Assembly: GCF_004053875.1 (NCBI RefSeq)
Contig: NZ_SBIP01000006.1
Span: 1 to 64,000 of the forward strand
Length of the DNA stretch: 64,000 nucleotides
Reading direction: 5' to 3'
Origin: Neorhizobium lilium
Lineage (GTDB): Bacteria > Pseudomonadota > Alphaproteobacteria > Rhizobiales > Rhizobiaceae
Made by a program: the position numbers and the translations under genes. This document shows positions 16,703-26,323 of this stretch, piece after piece. Each line of letters opens with the position of its first letter. The stretch's first letter is position 1. The notes under the pieces were generated by a model that was given only the letters and a program-made list of their open reading frames with translations, was not told the origin of the DNA and did not search any database.

Positions 16703-18922
16703 ATGAAATTCTCTATCAAGTCGGTGAATGTAAAGCTGACGTTAATTGTCTGCCTGGGTGTTTTCACCGCTACTGTACCGGCAGCTACGTACATCTGGTC
16801 CACGTCACGATCCGCGACGCTCGAGATGACCAAACAGATCATGCTGGACGAGGCAAAGCAGTCTGCATCCTTCGTCAGTTCGATCATCGCACAATATGAT
16901 GGCGCCAACCGCGTGACGGCCGCACTCCTCGCTGCCCGGTACGAAGACGGGACCCTGAGTCGCGCGGCTATCGTCGGCGCGTTGCGGGCAAAGCAGGAGG
17001 CCATGCCCGAGAGCTTGAGCACATGGTTTATGGAAGAGCCAAAGGCGTTGGACGGTTCGCAGGTTCCCAACGACTCCAACTTGGTCACGAACAATGAAGG
17101 TCTGTTTTCGCCATCGTACAGTCGCAGCGACGACGGCAAACTGGTGCTATCGACTTTCGAACGTCTCGTCGATGCCGAATGGTATCGCTTGCCAACTGAA
17201 AGCGGCAAGGGGGCGCTGACTAACCCCTTTGTTTATGGCGTCGCCGTCGCCAACCCACCGTTGATTGCCGCCATCGTCTACCCCGTCAAAGCCAAAGGAA
17301 AGCTCATCGGTCTAACGGGTACGGCGGTCAATCTTTCCGGTCTTTCGGACGTGCTGCAAAAAGTGGCGCCTATGGGAACAGGGCAAGTCATGATCTTGTC
17401 CAAAAAGGGCGAGTGGGTCGTAAACCCGGACAAGTCTCTGCTTGCAAAAGGATATGGCACTGGGGAAGGCAGTACACAATTGAAGGAGGCGGTCTCCGCC
17501 AATGAAGCCCGTGTGCTGCCGGCCATGTCATGGAGCGATGGGACGCGTGTTCAGCGGGTGTTTCTGCCATTCCGCGTAGCGACATTCGATACGACCTGGG
17601 TCGCTGTCGTGGACGTTCCGCTTGAGACGATAAATGCACCGCTTCAACAACAGTTGATTGCAATGCTGGCTGGACTTGCGGCAATGATCCTCGTCATTGC
17701 CGGGATTGCCTGGGCAATTCTCTATATGGTGGGCCGTCCTATCCAGCGTTTGGCCTCGAATATGGGCGTCCTGGCAAATGGGGACCTTTCTGCGGATGTC
17801 GCGGGTGTTGACCGCCAGGATGAAATAGGGGCGATGGCCAGAGCGGTGCAAGTGTTCAAGGTGAACGGATTGCGCGCAGTTGACGTTGAACGGGAGGCGG
17901 TGGCGATCCGTAGTCTTGCCGAAAAAGATAGGGCCGATGCGGCAACCTTGGAGAGAAACCGTAGCGAGGATATGGCAAAGGCGACGACAGGTCTGGCACA
18001 GGGTCTTCAGCGTCTTGCCAATGGCGATTTGACGTATCAGCTTCGCGAGCCATTTGCGCCTGATTTTGAAAGTCTGCGCACAGACTTCAATGCCTCGATC
18101 GTCCAGCTTCGGCAAACTATTCAAGCTGTCGCAAACGCAACCGGTTCGATCGACAGCGGTTCGCGAGAACTCAGCCAAGGCGCTTTAGACTTGTCGCGCC
18201 GCACCGAACAACAGGCGGCTTCTTTGGAGGAAACGGCTGCTGCATTGGAAGAGATCACAGCAAATCTCTCCAACTCGTCCAAACGCGCGGATGATGCCCG
18301 GACAGTCGCTCGACAGTCCAACGAGTCCGCACAGCGCTCGGGCATGGTCGTGGGGGACGCCATTGCGGCTATGCATCGAATTCAGCAGTCATCCAACCAG
18401 ATCTCGAACATCATTAGCGTCATCGACGAGATAGCGTTCCAGACTAATCTTCTTGCACTGAACGCCGGTGTCGAAGCTGCGCGCGCTGGTGAAGCCGGGA
18501 AAGGCTTTGCGGTCGTGGCACAAGAAGTGCGCGAGTTGGCCCAGCGGTCGGCAAAAGCCGCCAAGGAGATCAAAGGTCTTATTCAAACGTCAGCTGGAGA
18601 GGTTGAAGGCGGAGTAAGATTGGTTGCGGCCACGGGCGAGACCCTGAAGGTCATCGAGCAACATGTCGTCACCATCAACACACAATTGGACGCGATAGCG
18701 ACAGCAGCAAAGGAACAGTCCATCGGACTGTCGGAAGTCAACACGGCGGTCAACCACATGGACCAGGCGACACAGCAGAATGCCGCGATGGTCGAGCAGT
18801 CTACAGCTGCCAGTGAAACGCTTGCCGCAGAGGCTGAAAAATTGCGCCTGTTGGTCGACAGATTTGTCCTGGAACCGACTTCGCGTAACTTTGCCGTCAT
18901 AAATGGCAGGTTGACAGCCTAA
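16703..18922 (+). CDS. Methyl-accepting chemotaxis protein
   Basis: 739 residues. A first membrane helix (about 10-30) is followed by a large periplasmic sensor of the Cache type (about 35-340), a second helix (about 345-370), HAMP (GRPIQRLASNMGVLANGD onward) with a second HAMP-like unit (GLQRLANGDLTYQL). The cytoplasmic signalling hairpin carries the conserved tip IDEIAFQTNLLALNAGVEAARAG. No NWETF-type receptor-modification tail is present. The start is ATG 16703 with GAAGGGTG; the earlier in-frame start has no ribosome site. It may sense a nutrient, but its neighbours do not reveal which. Confidence 0.93.
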   Translation: MKFSIKSVNVKLTLIVCLGVFTATVPAATYIWSTSRSATLEMTKQIMLDEAKQSASFVSSIIAQYDGANRVTAALLAARYEDGTLSRAAIVGALRAKQEAMPESLSTWFMEEPKALDGSQVPNDSNLVTNNEGLFSPSYSRSDDGKLVLSTFERLVDAEWYRLPTESGKGALTNPFVYGVAVANPPLIAAIVYPVKAKGKLIGLTGTAVNLSGLSDVLQKVAPMGTGQVMILSKKGEWVVNPDKSLLAKGYGTGEGSTQLKEAVSANEARVLPAMSWSDGTRVQRVFLPFRVATFDTTWVAVVDVPLETINAPLQQQLIAMLAGLAAMILVIAGIAWAILYMVGRPIQRLASNMGVLANGDLSADVAGVDRQDEIGAMARAVQVFKVNGLRAVDVEREAVAIRSLAEKDRADAATLERNRSEDMAKATTGLAQGLQRLANGDLTYQLREPFAPDFESLRTDFNASIVQLRQTIQAVANATGSIDSGSRELSQGALDLSRRTEQQAASLEETAAALEEITANLSNSSKRADDARTVARQSNESAQRSGMVVGDAIAAMHRIQQSSNQISNIISVIDEIAFQTNLLALNAGVEAARAGEAGKGFAVVAQEVRELAQRSAKAAKEIKGLIQTSAGEVEGGVRLVAATGETLKVIEQHVVTINTQLDAIATAAKEQSIGLSEVNTAVNHMDQATQQNAAMVEQSTAASETLAAEAEKLRLLVDRFVLEPTSRNFAVINGRLTA

Positions 18923-18938
18923 ATGACCTCGATCTCAA

Positions 18939-18960
18939 GGGGCCCCTAAAATGGGGTCCC
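18939..18960 (+). terminator. Hairpin after the chemoreceptor gene
   Basis: GGGCCCC and GGGGTCC can pair (one G-T) around a TAAAAT loop seventeen bases after the stop codon. No T-tract follows, so efficiency is uncertain. Confidence 0.4.
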
Positions 18961-19141
18961 TCCTCGGAGGCAACGTCTCGTGAAGTTAGCGTGGCAGCGT
19001 CGACAACATTACAAGCGGCGACGGCAGTCGTCCGACTTTTTTTTGAAAACGGCCGGCTTGCTCAGATTCCTCTGTCCCGACGCGTTCTGGCGGTGTTGCG
19101 TCTAGCGAATCTCGCTACTTTTGCCGCGCACCGTACATTCA

Positions 19142-20134
19142 TCATCGTCGCAGATAGACGTCGAAGAATGCCGCTGCGCGCTTGATCGCGGTTTTTGACT
19201 CGGGGGCATCGGGCAAGAGGCTCTGAAAGACGTGCGGCATGCCTTCGTAGAGGTCGAGCACTGCTTCATGCCCTCCTGTCCGGATTGCCTGATAGTGACG
19301 GACGAAGTTGCTGAGGAATATCTCGCGCGTCCCGCCCTGGATGAGAGTGGGCGGGAAAGGCTTTTCATAATCGCCATAGACTGCGCTCACATAAGGATGC
19401 TCATGATCGGCAGGATCGGCATAGGCCTCGGCACACCAGGCCAGCGATTCTGGCGTCAGGGTGGGGTCGGCCTGCTTCAAGGTGTCGTAAGTGTCACCCG
19501 CCCCGCTGATGTCCGACCAAGGTGATATCAGCCAGAGCGCGCCCGGCAGGGGGATCTGCTGGTCTCGCATCTTCAACACGCTGCCGGCCGCCAGCCCGCC
19601 GCCTGCGGAATCGCCGAGAAGACCGAGCGTGCCCGGATCGCGCCCCTCCGCCAGCAACGCTTTCCAGACCGCCAGAACCTGATCGGTAACCGTCTGCCAA
19701 CGGGCTCGGGGAGCCAGCGTGTAGTCGATCGATATCACCTCATTGCCAGTGGCGGCAGCGATCAACGAGGGCAGGCCGACCAGTGTTCCGGCCGAGAAAT
19801 AGACGTAGGCGCCGCCATGGACATAGACGAGGAGACGTTTACCCGGCGTGTGGTCTTGCCGCGCGATTCGCACCACCGGCACGCCAGCAATGTCCTCGCG
19901 CCGGATCGTGACGCTCAACCTCTCGGCTAACTGCGCATTCGAGGGTGCGAAAGCGGCTTCCATTTGCTGATTGGCATCGTCAAAATCCGCTTGTGAGAGG
20001 GGTTTGCCCAAGGCTGGCGCCTGCTGGCTGGCGGCGTACAGATTGACCAGCGCCTCTGCCGCTTCGGGCGAGACAGTTTTAGGCACTTGAAAGCGGAGGG
20101 GCACGGAAGAAATTCCGAGTGGCTTAAGCGGCAT
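19142..20134 (-). CDS. Alpha/beta hydrolase, hormone-sensitive-lipase (HSL) family esterase
   Basis: 330 residues. The HSL oxyanion motif HGGAYV follows VYV near residue 90; the nucleophile lies in GDSAGGG around 165; the later DYEKPFPPTLIQGG and GMPHVFQ segments place the acid and the histidine. No signal peptide is seen, so it is cytoplasmic. It is last in a same-strand group with the old-yellow-enzyme, SnoaL-like and NADP-binding genes and could hydrolyse an ester produced or reduced there; substrate unknown. Confidence 0.88.
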   Translation of the reverse strand: MPLKPLGISSVPLRFQVPKTVSPEAAEALVNLYAASQQAPALGKPLSQADFDDANQQMEAAFAPSNAQLAERLSVTIRREDIAGVPVVRIARQDHTPGKRLLVYVHGGAYVYFSAGTLVGLPSLIAAATGNEVISIDYTLAPRARWQTVTDQVLAVWKALLAEGRDPGTLGLLGDSAGGGLAAGSVLKMRDQQIPLPGALWLISPWSDISGAGDTYDTLKQADPTLTPESLAWCAEAYADPADHEHPYVSAVYGDYEKPFPPTLIQGGTREIFLSNFVRHYQAIRTGGHEAVLDLYEGMPHVFQSLLPDAPESKTAIKRAAAFFDVYLRR

Positions 20135-20179
20135 TGCGCAATCCCTACATTTATTCCGTGACGGTCAGGCTAAATCTTC

Positions 20180-20202
20180 GCCCCACCACTTCGCGGCGGG
20201 GC
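20180..20202 (-). terminator. GC-rich hairpin between the flavin oxidoreductase and esterase genes
   Basis: On the minus strand GCCCCGCC and GGTGGGGC pair over eight positions (one G-T) around a seven-base loop. It is followed by only a short T-rich stretch, so it may attenuate rather than stop transcription into the esterase gene. Confidence 0.4.
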
Positions 20203-20214
20203 TCGTTGGGCCGG

Positions 20215-21282
20215 TCAGTTGCTCAGCGCCGGATAGTCCGTATAGCCGTGTTCCTCACCCTGATAAAAAGTCGCGGGGTCCGGCTGATTGAGCGGCGCAC
20301 CACTGCGGAAGCGCTCGATAAGATCTGGATTGGCCAGGAATTTGGTGCCAAAGGCGATGAGGTCGGCCGCACCATTCGTGATCGCAATCTCGGCGCTGTC
20401 AGCGTCGAAGCCGCCATTGGCAATATACGTCCCGCCGAACCTGCGCTTGAGCGCGACGTAATCGAAGTCCGGATCACCGATCTGCACGACGTGGAGATAG
20501 GCAAGCCCGTAGCTGCCCAGGGTCTCGGCCGCATGGCCGAACGTCGCGGCCGGGTCGCTGTCGCTCATCGAGAACACCGGAATCGTCGGCGACAGACGAA
20601 CGCCAATGCGCTCGCCGCCGAAGACTGGGATGATCGCTTCTACGATCTCCTTGAGGAGGCGGACTCGATTTTCGACCGAACCGCCGTATGCGTCAGTCCG
20701 CTTGTTGGTGCCGTCACGCAAGAACTGATCAATAAGGTAGCCGTTCGCGCCGTGCAATTCGACGCCGTCGAAACCCGCGCGCTTGGCGCTTTCCGCGGCA
20801 TGGCGGAAATCATCCACGACGCCCGGAATGTCCTCCAGGCTTAGCGCCCGTGGCGTCTCATAAGGCTGGAGCCCCATGGCCGTGTATATTTCGCCCTCGG
20901 CGGCGATCGGTGAAGGCGCAACTGGCAGGCCGCCGTCCGCCTGGATCGTCGAATGCGACAGGCGGCCGACATGCCAGAGTTGCAGGAAAATGCGCCCGCC
21001 TTCTGCATGAACCGCCTGCGTCACCTGGCTCCAGCCGGCGACTTGCGCATCGCTGAAGATGCCGGGGGTGCGCGGATAGCCCTTTCCCTCAGCCGAGATC
21101 TGCGAGCCCTCGGTGACGATCAGGCCGGCCGTCGCGCGCTGACGATAATAATCCACCGCAAGCGATGTCGGTGCGTCGCCCTCGCCGGCACGGCTGCGGG
21201 TGAGCGGCGCCATGACAGCGCGGTTGCGCAGCGTGTAGGGGCCCAATTCGATCGGCGAAAGCAGTGTCTCAGGTAGGGGCAT
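20215..21282 (-). CDS. Old-yellow-enzyme family alkene reductase (NemA-like)
   Basis: 355 residues, the family length. FMN-barrel landmarks are RNRAVMAPLTRSRAG near the N-terminus, the substrate-binding HGANGYLIDQFLRDGTNKRTD motif (split here as HGANGYL and DQFLRDGTN), then YGGSVENR and a C-terminal ANGGF/FLANPDL region. These NAD(P)H-flavin enzymes reduce activated double bonds, N-ethylmaleimide and nitro compounds. It forms a leftward set with the SnoaL-like and NADP-binding genes, divergent from a LysR regulator, consistent with electrophile detoxification. Confidence 0.93.
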   Translation of the reverse strand: MPLPETLLSPIELGPYTLRNRAVMAPLTRSRAGEGDAPTSLAVDYYRQRATAGLIVTEGSQISAEGKGYPRTPGIFSDAQVAGWSQVTQAVHAEGGRIFLQLWHVGRLSHSTIQADGGLPVAPSPIAAEGEIYTAMGLQPYETPRALSLEDIPGVVDDFRHAAESAKRAGFDGVELHGANGYLIDQFLRDGTNKRTDAYGGSVENRVRLLKEIVEAIIPVFGGERIGVRLSPTIPVFSMSDSDPAATFGHAAETLGSYGLAYLHVVQIGDPDFDYVALKRRFGGTYIANGGFDADSAEIAITNGAADLIAFGTKFLANPDLIERFRSGAPLNQPDPATFYQGEEHGYTDYPALSN

Positions 21283-21437
21283 CGGTCAGTGTCCTTTTAC
21301 AGGGTGTTTCAGCATTCGGAGCCGGTCTTGCTCTCGGCTTATAAAGCGACGAAGATCAACCGGCTCACAAGAGCCGTTGGCTTTGGGCGTCAAAGAGCGT
21401 TTCACGTCACGCCGGTATTGGCAGCATTGGCTTGCAG

Positions 21438-21827
21438 TCAGGCCGTCATGGGATCGAGAAAGACGTAAAGCTTGGCGATCTTGCCATCCACGATTTCGAC
21501 GACGTCGAGACCACTGACAACAGGCGGAGCGCCCTCGGGGCCGAAGTGCCAGCGCATGCGGCCGATACCGTGATGGCCGACGGCCGGTCCGAACGTTCCG
21601 AAGACAAAGCTCGGCGGCGCCTTCGACAGGATCGCTTCGACCGTGTGGTCGAGACCGTCATGGCCCGTCGCCTCGGCGTCCGGTTCAAAGACCGTGACCG
21701 TTTCGGCATAGAGTTCGCGGATCGCCGCGCGGCGCTTGTCTGCATCGCGCTCGGCAAAGACGCGATAAAGATGCGCTTGCATGAGACCATCGTAATCGAC
21801 GATCGAACCTGTCTGTAGATTGCTCAT
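21438..21827 (-). CDS. SnoaL-like / NTF2-fold protein
   Basis: 129 residues with the NTF2-fold order: an N-terminal helix (MQAHLYRVFAERDADKRRAAIRELYAE), TVFEPDAEATGHDGL, then strands GTFGPAVGHHGIGRMRW and GLDVVEIVDGKIAKLYVFLD. Such small proteins act as isomerases or hydrolases on polyketide-like substrates, or have unknown roles. Starts with AAAGGTG upstream of the ATG. It sits between the flavin oxidoreductase and NADP-binding genes on the same strand. Confidence 0.85.
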   Translation of the reverse strand: MSNLQTGSIVDYDGLMQAHLYRVFAERDADKRRAAIRELYAETVTVFEPDAEATGHDGLDHTVEAILSKAPPSFVFGTFGPAVGHHGIGRMRWHFGPEGAPPVVSGLDVVEIVDGKIAKLYVFLDPMTA

Positions 21828-21911
21828 GTTTCACCTTTTGAGATTGAATATAGATGGAAGCGGCGTTCAAGCCGCTCCCGAACAGTTTACAGGGTTTGTA
21901 TTAGATGTTGA

Positions 21912-22511
21912 TCACTGGTCGAGCTGGACCAGATTGATGATCGACAGCGGGCCGCCGGGGAACTGAACGAGGCGGCTCTGTTCCAAGCCTCCCAAGTCGA
22001 TGGCGGCATATCCCACTTTGACAGCCAGTTCGCCGATCGCCTTTCTGGCATCCGCATCCTCACCGGCAACGAAGAGCACACGACGACCGCCATCGACTTT
22101 CGGATCGGCCTCGAGAACGGGCGCAACCAGATGATTGAATGCTTTCACAACGCGCGCACCGGGAGCCCACTCGGCCACGGCCTGGCTCGACGCCCGGCCA
22201 CCAAGATCGACCGGCTGATAGGACGGCACTTCGACGGCATTGTTGGCATCGACCAGGATGCGGCCGTTCCACGGACCAAGATCCTTCAATGCGCCCTCGA
22301 GCCGATCCCAGTTCACCGCGAAAAAGACGATATCGGCTTGCGCCGCCTCCTTCAGGGTGACAGCCTTTGCCTTCGGGCCAAGTTCGCCGACCAGCGCCTG
22401 AAGCGTTTCCGGGCCACGGCTGTTGGCGATCGACACCTCGATCCCGTTGAGGGCAAATTTACGGGCGATGGCTGAACCGATGGCGCCGGCGCCGATGATG
22501 GATATGCTCAT
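21912..22511 (-). CDS. NADP-binding protein of the F420-dependent NADP reductase family (paralog 1)
   Basis: 199 residues. The N-terminus MSISIIGAGAIGSAIARKFA has GxGxxG, followed by SNSRGPETL, a typical NADP-phosphate contact; later VDANNAVEV, VVKAFNHL and the VGYAAIDLG ending. Family members (Fno-like) are common in bacteria without F420, where they probably act as small NADPH oxidoreductases. It is the first gene of the leftward set and faces a LysR gene across 120 bp. Two paralogs occur at 30118-30762 and 39548-40144. Confidence 0.87.
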   Translation of the reverse strand: MSISIIGAGAIGSAIARKFALNGIEVSIANSRGPETLQALVGELGPKAKAVTLKEAAQADIVFFAVNWDRLEGALKDLGPWNGRILVDANNAVEVPSYQPVDLGGRASSQAVAEWAPGARVVKAFNHLVAPVLEADPKVDGGRRVLFVAGEDADARKAIGELAVKVGYAAIDLGGLEQSRLVQFPGGPLSIINLVQLDQ

Positions 22512-22631
22512 GATGTTTTCCTTTCAATATGAAATACCGATGTCGATGACAGGGATTTACGCCCATCCGAATGATAGTGGTAGTTGATATTGGATTGTAT
22601 CTGTTTCAACCATCCGTTAGGACTGGCATCC

Positions 22632-23579
22632 ATGGAAACACTCGCCAATCTCGAATCCTTTGTCCGAAGCGCCGAAAGCGGCAGCTTCTCACTGGCGGCG
22701 CGGCGGCTGACGCTTACGCCCGCCGCGGTCAGCCGCAACGTCGCGCAGCTCGAGCGTAATCTTGGGGTCAGGCTATTCCAGCGTAGCACGCGTGGGCTGA
22801 CGCTGACCGAGGCGGGCGACCGTTTCCTGCAGTCGGTGCGCACCGGTCTCGACAGCATTCAAGGCGCGATCGCGGATGTTTCACTCAATGCGGGGCAGCC
22901 GGCGGGCATCCTCAAACTAACCGCTCCGGCCGGTTTCGGGATACAATACCTGCTGCCTCTGATGCCCGCATTTCTCGAACGCTATCCGGCGGTGATACCG
23001 GACTGGTATCTCGACAATCGGCCGCTCGATTTGATTTCCGGCGGGTTTGATGTGGCGATCGGTGGGGGCTTTGACCTGCCTGACGGCATGGTTGCTAAGG
23101 AACTGGGGCGGATTCATCTGATCGCCGTGGCATCGCCCGCATTCCTGCGAGATAGGAGCCGGCCCGAAGATCCCGCCGGGCTCGCGCACCTTCCCTGCGT
23201 GGCCATGCGCTCGCCGCTCAACCTTCGCCTGCGCACATGGGTAATGCGAAACGCCGCTGGCACGGAGATGACGGCCGTCGAGAAGCCCGTGATGATGGTC
23301 AACGATCCCGACGCGCTGTGTTCGGCGACCTTGATGGGCATCGGCGTGGGTCTGGTCGCACTCCCGCTTGCCGCCCTGCATCTGGAGAGCGGGGCATTAG
23401 AACGGTTGTTGCCAGACTGGCACGTCGATGTCGGGTCGATGTCGGTGTATTTCACAGGCCAGAAGCTGCTTCCCGCCAAGACACGCGCCTTCGTCGATTT
23501 CATCATCGATGCGTTTCGCACCCAGAAGCTGCAGCAGGTCATGCCTGCGCCACGCACCATGAACAAGGGCGCCTCGTGA
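22632..23579 (+). CDS. LysR-family transcriptional regulator
   Basis: 315 residues. The N-terminal HTH is clear (LESFVRSAESGSFSLAARRL, then AAVSRNVAQLERNLGVRLF), and the effector domain has the usual RLTEAGDRF-type hinge onward. Start ATG 22632 is the normal LysR start; the extra upstream frame has no ribosome site. It is divergent from the NADP-binding/old-yellow-enzyme group and should regulate it. Near the C-terminus an exact 11-bp tandem repeat occurs (23424-23434 and 23435-23445). A diverged duplicate of its last third survives at 29640-29943. Confidence 0.9.
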   Translation: METLANLESFVRSAESGSFSLAARRLTLTPAAVSRNVAQLERNLGVRLFQRSTRGLTLTEAGDRFLQSVRTGLDSIQGAIADVSLNAGQPAGILKLTAPAGFGIQYLLPLMPAFLERYPAVIPDWYLDNRPLDLISGGFDVAIGGGFDLPDGMVAKELGRIHLIAVASPAFLRDRSRPEDPAGLAHLPCVAMRSPLNLRLRTWVMRNAAGTEMTAVEKPVMMVNDPDALCSATLMGIGVGLVALPLAALHLESGALERLLPDWHVDVGSMSVYFTGQKLLPAKTRAFVDFIIDAFRTQKLQQVMPAPRTMNKGAS

Positions 23580-23595
23580 TCAAGGCGTAGCTCGT

Positions 23596-23623
23596 CGGCT
23601 TTCGAACCATAGTTCGAAAGCCG
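23596..23623 (+). terminator. Strong hairpin after the LysR gene
   Basis: Eleven-base perfect arms, CGGCTTTCGAA (23596-23606) and TTCGAAAGCCG (23613-23623), enclose a six-base loop 16 bases past the stop codon. Only a short T-rich stretch follows. Likely a transcription terminator. Confidence 0.6.
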
Positions 23624-23664
23624 GTATTTGAGGAGCGGACCAACGGAGGTTTATGACTGCTCGT

Positions 23665-24190
23665 TCAATCACGATGGCCCTGAAATCCTTCACGTTGGTT
23701 CCGGTCGATCCAGGAGAAAACAGATCGTCGCTGGCGTCGAAGGCCGCAAGCTGTCGTTACGGGCGAGGAACTGAGGCACATTAAAATCCAGACCGCGCAG
23801 CCGCCTGACGGTGGTGACCTCGACAAAGCTCCGGCATATTAGCCTGATCCGGCGACGGCAAGTTCGAGAGCGAGTGCGAACTCACTGTTTCCCCTTTTAC
23901 CACCTGCCCGTCGCGACATAGCCGTCGTCTTGCCGCCAAACAAAAATATGGCGGGCGCCTCTATGGGCGATTGCTGGGTGAACATTTGCCGCACCCCGGC
24001 CCTCGCCCTCAATGGATCCCGACAAGATATAAAGCGTGTCGCCATGCTCCTTTGCCACGGTGCCGCAGCGCCCGGCCAAACGACAGCCGAGGCAATCACG
24101 TGATGATCATGGCGAGCAAAGACGAGTTCTGTCTGAAGGCGCGCATCGCCCCGATGCCAATTCAGATGCGCAATAACGGAGGGCCTAAAT
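23665..24190 (-). pseudogene. Decayed third copy of a glycerate 2-kinase gene
   Basis: On the minus strand this stretch matches the C-terminal two-fifths of the glycerate kinase at 62151-63413. It shares the coding of GPTGTNVNDF-like, NSEFALA, SIEGE and (A)EAITS-like segments, with stops, frameshifts and an internal deletion near 23820. The match is closer to the 62 kb copy than to the 5 kb copy (for example TTCACGTTGGTTCCGGT against TTCACATTGGTTCCGGT). No N-terminal half remains. It lies directly behind the LysR terminator. Confidence 0.8.
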
Positions 24191-24243
24191 ATGCGTTGTG
24201 AATAGATCGAACACCTGTCGCCACACACCCTATAGCCTAGAGC

Positions 24244-25188
24244 TTAACCCATGATGGTGGGAGCGTCATTGGCTGAGGCCTTGGCCGCTCCGGGGCCAGC
24301 CTGAGCCCGCAAGCGTTCGATTAACCACACGGCCGCCGGACCGGGGGGCGTGTCCGTGCGGTGGATCGCGTGCAGCGAATAATCGCCGGGTGGCGCGTCC
24401 GGCATGTTGAGGGCGATCAACCGGCCATCGTCGATATCGTCACGGATGAAGGGCTCGGGCATATAGCCCCATCCGATCCCCGCTTTCATCAGCATGTGTT
24501 TCGAGGCGAGGTCAGCGAGCCGCCAGGTCTTGCTGCTCAGCACGGCGACCTCGCGTCCGGCGGTCAGTTGCGAGCGGTCGGTCAGAACCAGCTGGATATG
24601 GCCACGTCCAGCGCCCGGCATGTTGGCGTCTGCAAGGGCCAGCGGATGGACGGGCGCGGCTGCGGGAATTAGCCGGACGCTTCCGATTGAGACGATTTCG
24701 ATTCCGTCCATCATGCAGTACGGGCCGGAGACGCCGATCATGGCGCGGCGGTCCAGGACAAGCTGCGTGACCATGCCGAGTGTCTCGACCGCAAGGTGCA
24801 GAGCCACAGTGGGGAAGGCCTCGAAAAATCCGGTAAGCGCATCAATCACCCGGTGTTCGGGAAGGAAGGTGTCCAGCACTATATGTAGTTCCGATTCGAT
24901 GCCTTGCAGCAGTCCCCTGGTCTTTGCCCGCAGCGAATCCACACCGTTTGCGACCAGCCGGGCCTCGGCCAGGACCATCCGTCCGGCATCCGTCAATTGC
25001 GGTTTTCGGGTCGTCTCCCGGTCGAACAGCCGGACACCGAGCTGCGCCTCCAGATTGGCAATGGTGTAGCTGATCACAGACGTCGCGCGGTTGAGCTTTC
25101 GCGCGGCGCCGGCGAAGCTGCCAGCTTCCACCACCGTCACCAGGACGCGAAGCTGGTCAAAAGTCGGCGTTCCGGGTTCCGGGATCAT
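24244..25188 (-). CDS. LysR-family transcriptional regulator
   Basis: 314 residues from ATG 25188. The HTH reads FDQLRVLVTVVEAGSFAGAARKL and SVISYTIANLEAQLGVRLFDRE, followed by a standard effector domain (LDTFLPEHRVIDALTGF). The upstream extension of the frame has no ribosome site and is discarded. It diverges from the pirin and isochorismatase-like genes over 136 bp and most likely regulates them. Its closest relative in the window is the LysR protein at 31433-32329, with the same RSQLTAGRE/STWRLADLF-style segments. Confidence 0.9.
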   Translation of the reverse strand: MIPEPGTPTFDQLRVLVTVVEAGSFAGAARKLNRATSVISYTIANLEAQLGVRLFDRETTRKPQLTDAGRMVLAEARLVANGVDSLRAKTRGLLQGIESELHIVLDTFLPEHRVIDALTGFFEAFPTVALHLAVETLGMVTQLVLDRRAMIGVSGPYCMMDGIEIVSIGSVRLIPAAAPVHPLALADANMPGAGRGHIQLVLTDRSQLTAGREVAVLSSKTWRLADLASKHMLMKAGIGWGYMPEPFIRDDIDDGRLIALNMPDAPPGDYSLHAIHRTDTPPGPAAVWLIERLRAQAGPGAAKASANDAPTIMG

Positions 25189-25324
25189 GGACGCGCTCCG
25201 AGCAGGATTGATCGGCAATCTGGCACGCCGTCCTGCGTAGAACAAGACAGACTTATCGATTTTCTCGAACGTTCCGCTCGACATTATGTCGGTTTTACAG
25301 AAATGCAAGTGGCGATAGAACGAC

Positions 25325-26269
25325 TTGCATGCATTCACCGAGAGAGATCTGGCTGTGACACTTCAATCTAGCGACGGTTCCGTCGAACAGACCATCCTTC
25401 CCGCCACACGCGACATCGGGGATTTCACCGTGCGCCGCGCATTGCCATCCGCCAAGCGGCGGATGGTCGGTCCGTTCGTGTTTCTCGACAGTTTTGGGCC
25501 GGTCGTACTGCGCCCTGGACAGGGTTCGGATACACGGCCGCATCCGCATATCGGGCTGAGTACCGTCACGTATCTGATCGATGGCGAGATCGAGCACCGG
25601 GATAGCGAACGCTACGTCCAGACAATCCGACCAGGCGAGGTCAATCTGATGACCGCCGGACGCGGCATCGTCCATTCAGAACGAAGCGGGGAGGTCAGCC
25701 GCGCCCGCACAGAAACGATGTTCGGCTTCCAGGCATGGCTCGGCCTGCCGCTTGACAAGGAAGAGACCGATCCGGGCTTCCAGCACGTCGCGGCCGCGGA
25801 TATTCCAGTGATCGCCGATCACGGCGTCGAGGTTCGCCTATTGGCGGGCAGCCTCGGTGGTCGCCGTTCGCCGACAGGCATTTTCTCCGATACGCTTTAC
25901 GCTGACGTTGCACTTGGCGCCGGTATGCGCTTCCCGATCGAAAGCCTGCATATCGAACGTGCCGTCTATGTCGTCAGCGGTGCCATCGAGGTGGACGGCC
26001 AGACGGGGCGGTTTGGGCAGGACGAACTCGTCGTGTTCAAGCCCGATACGGAGGTCATCCTGCGCGCCGCCGGCCCGACGCGGCTGATGCTGCTTGGTGG
26101 CGAACCGCTGGAAGGGCCGCGCCATATCTTCTGGAATTTCGTGTCGAGCCGAAAGGATCGCATCGAGCAGGCGGCGGAAGACTGGCGCGCGCGTCGCTTT
26201 CCGGGCGTGCCCGGCGACGAGGCAGAATTCATCCCGCTGCCGGACATGCCACCGCGCCCTGCCGGCTGA
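25325..26269 (+). CDS. Pirin family protein
   Basis: 314 residues, two cupin domains. The N-terminal cupin has FGPVVLRPG, the metal ligands in RPHPHIGLSTV and GEIEHRD, and TAGRGIVHSER. The C-terminal pirin domain follows (DVALGAGMRFPI to RLMLLGGEPL). Bacterial pirins bind Fe(II) and several have quercetin 2,3-dioxygenase activity or act as redox-linked regulators. A GTG at 25355 with a GAGAG site is an alternative start ten residues in. It is followed by the isochorismatase-like gene and divergent from a LysR gene. Confidence 0.9.
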   Translation: MHAFTERDLAVTLQSSDGSVEQTILPATRDIGDFTVRRALPSAKRRMVGPFVFLDSFGPVVLRPGQGSDTRPHPHIGLSTVTYLIDGEIEHRDSERYVQTIRPGEVNLMTAGRGIVHSERSGEVSRARTETMFGFQAWLGLPLDKEETDPGFQHVAAADIPVIADHGVEVRLLAGSLGGRRSPTGIFSDTLYADVALGAGMRFPIESLHIERAVYVVSGAIEVDGQTGRFGQDELVVFKPDTEVILRAAGPTRLMLLGGEPLEGPRHIFWNFVSSRKDRIEQAAEDWRARRFPGVPGDEAEFIPLPDMPPRPAG

Positions 26270-26323
26270 AATCGTCAACTCGCGATATTTCGAAACATCG
26301 CTTCACCAACGGAGAACATTGCA

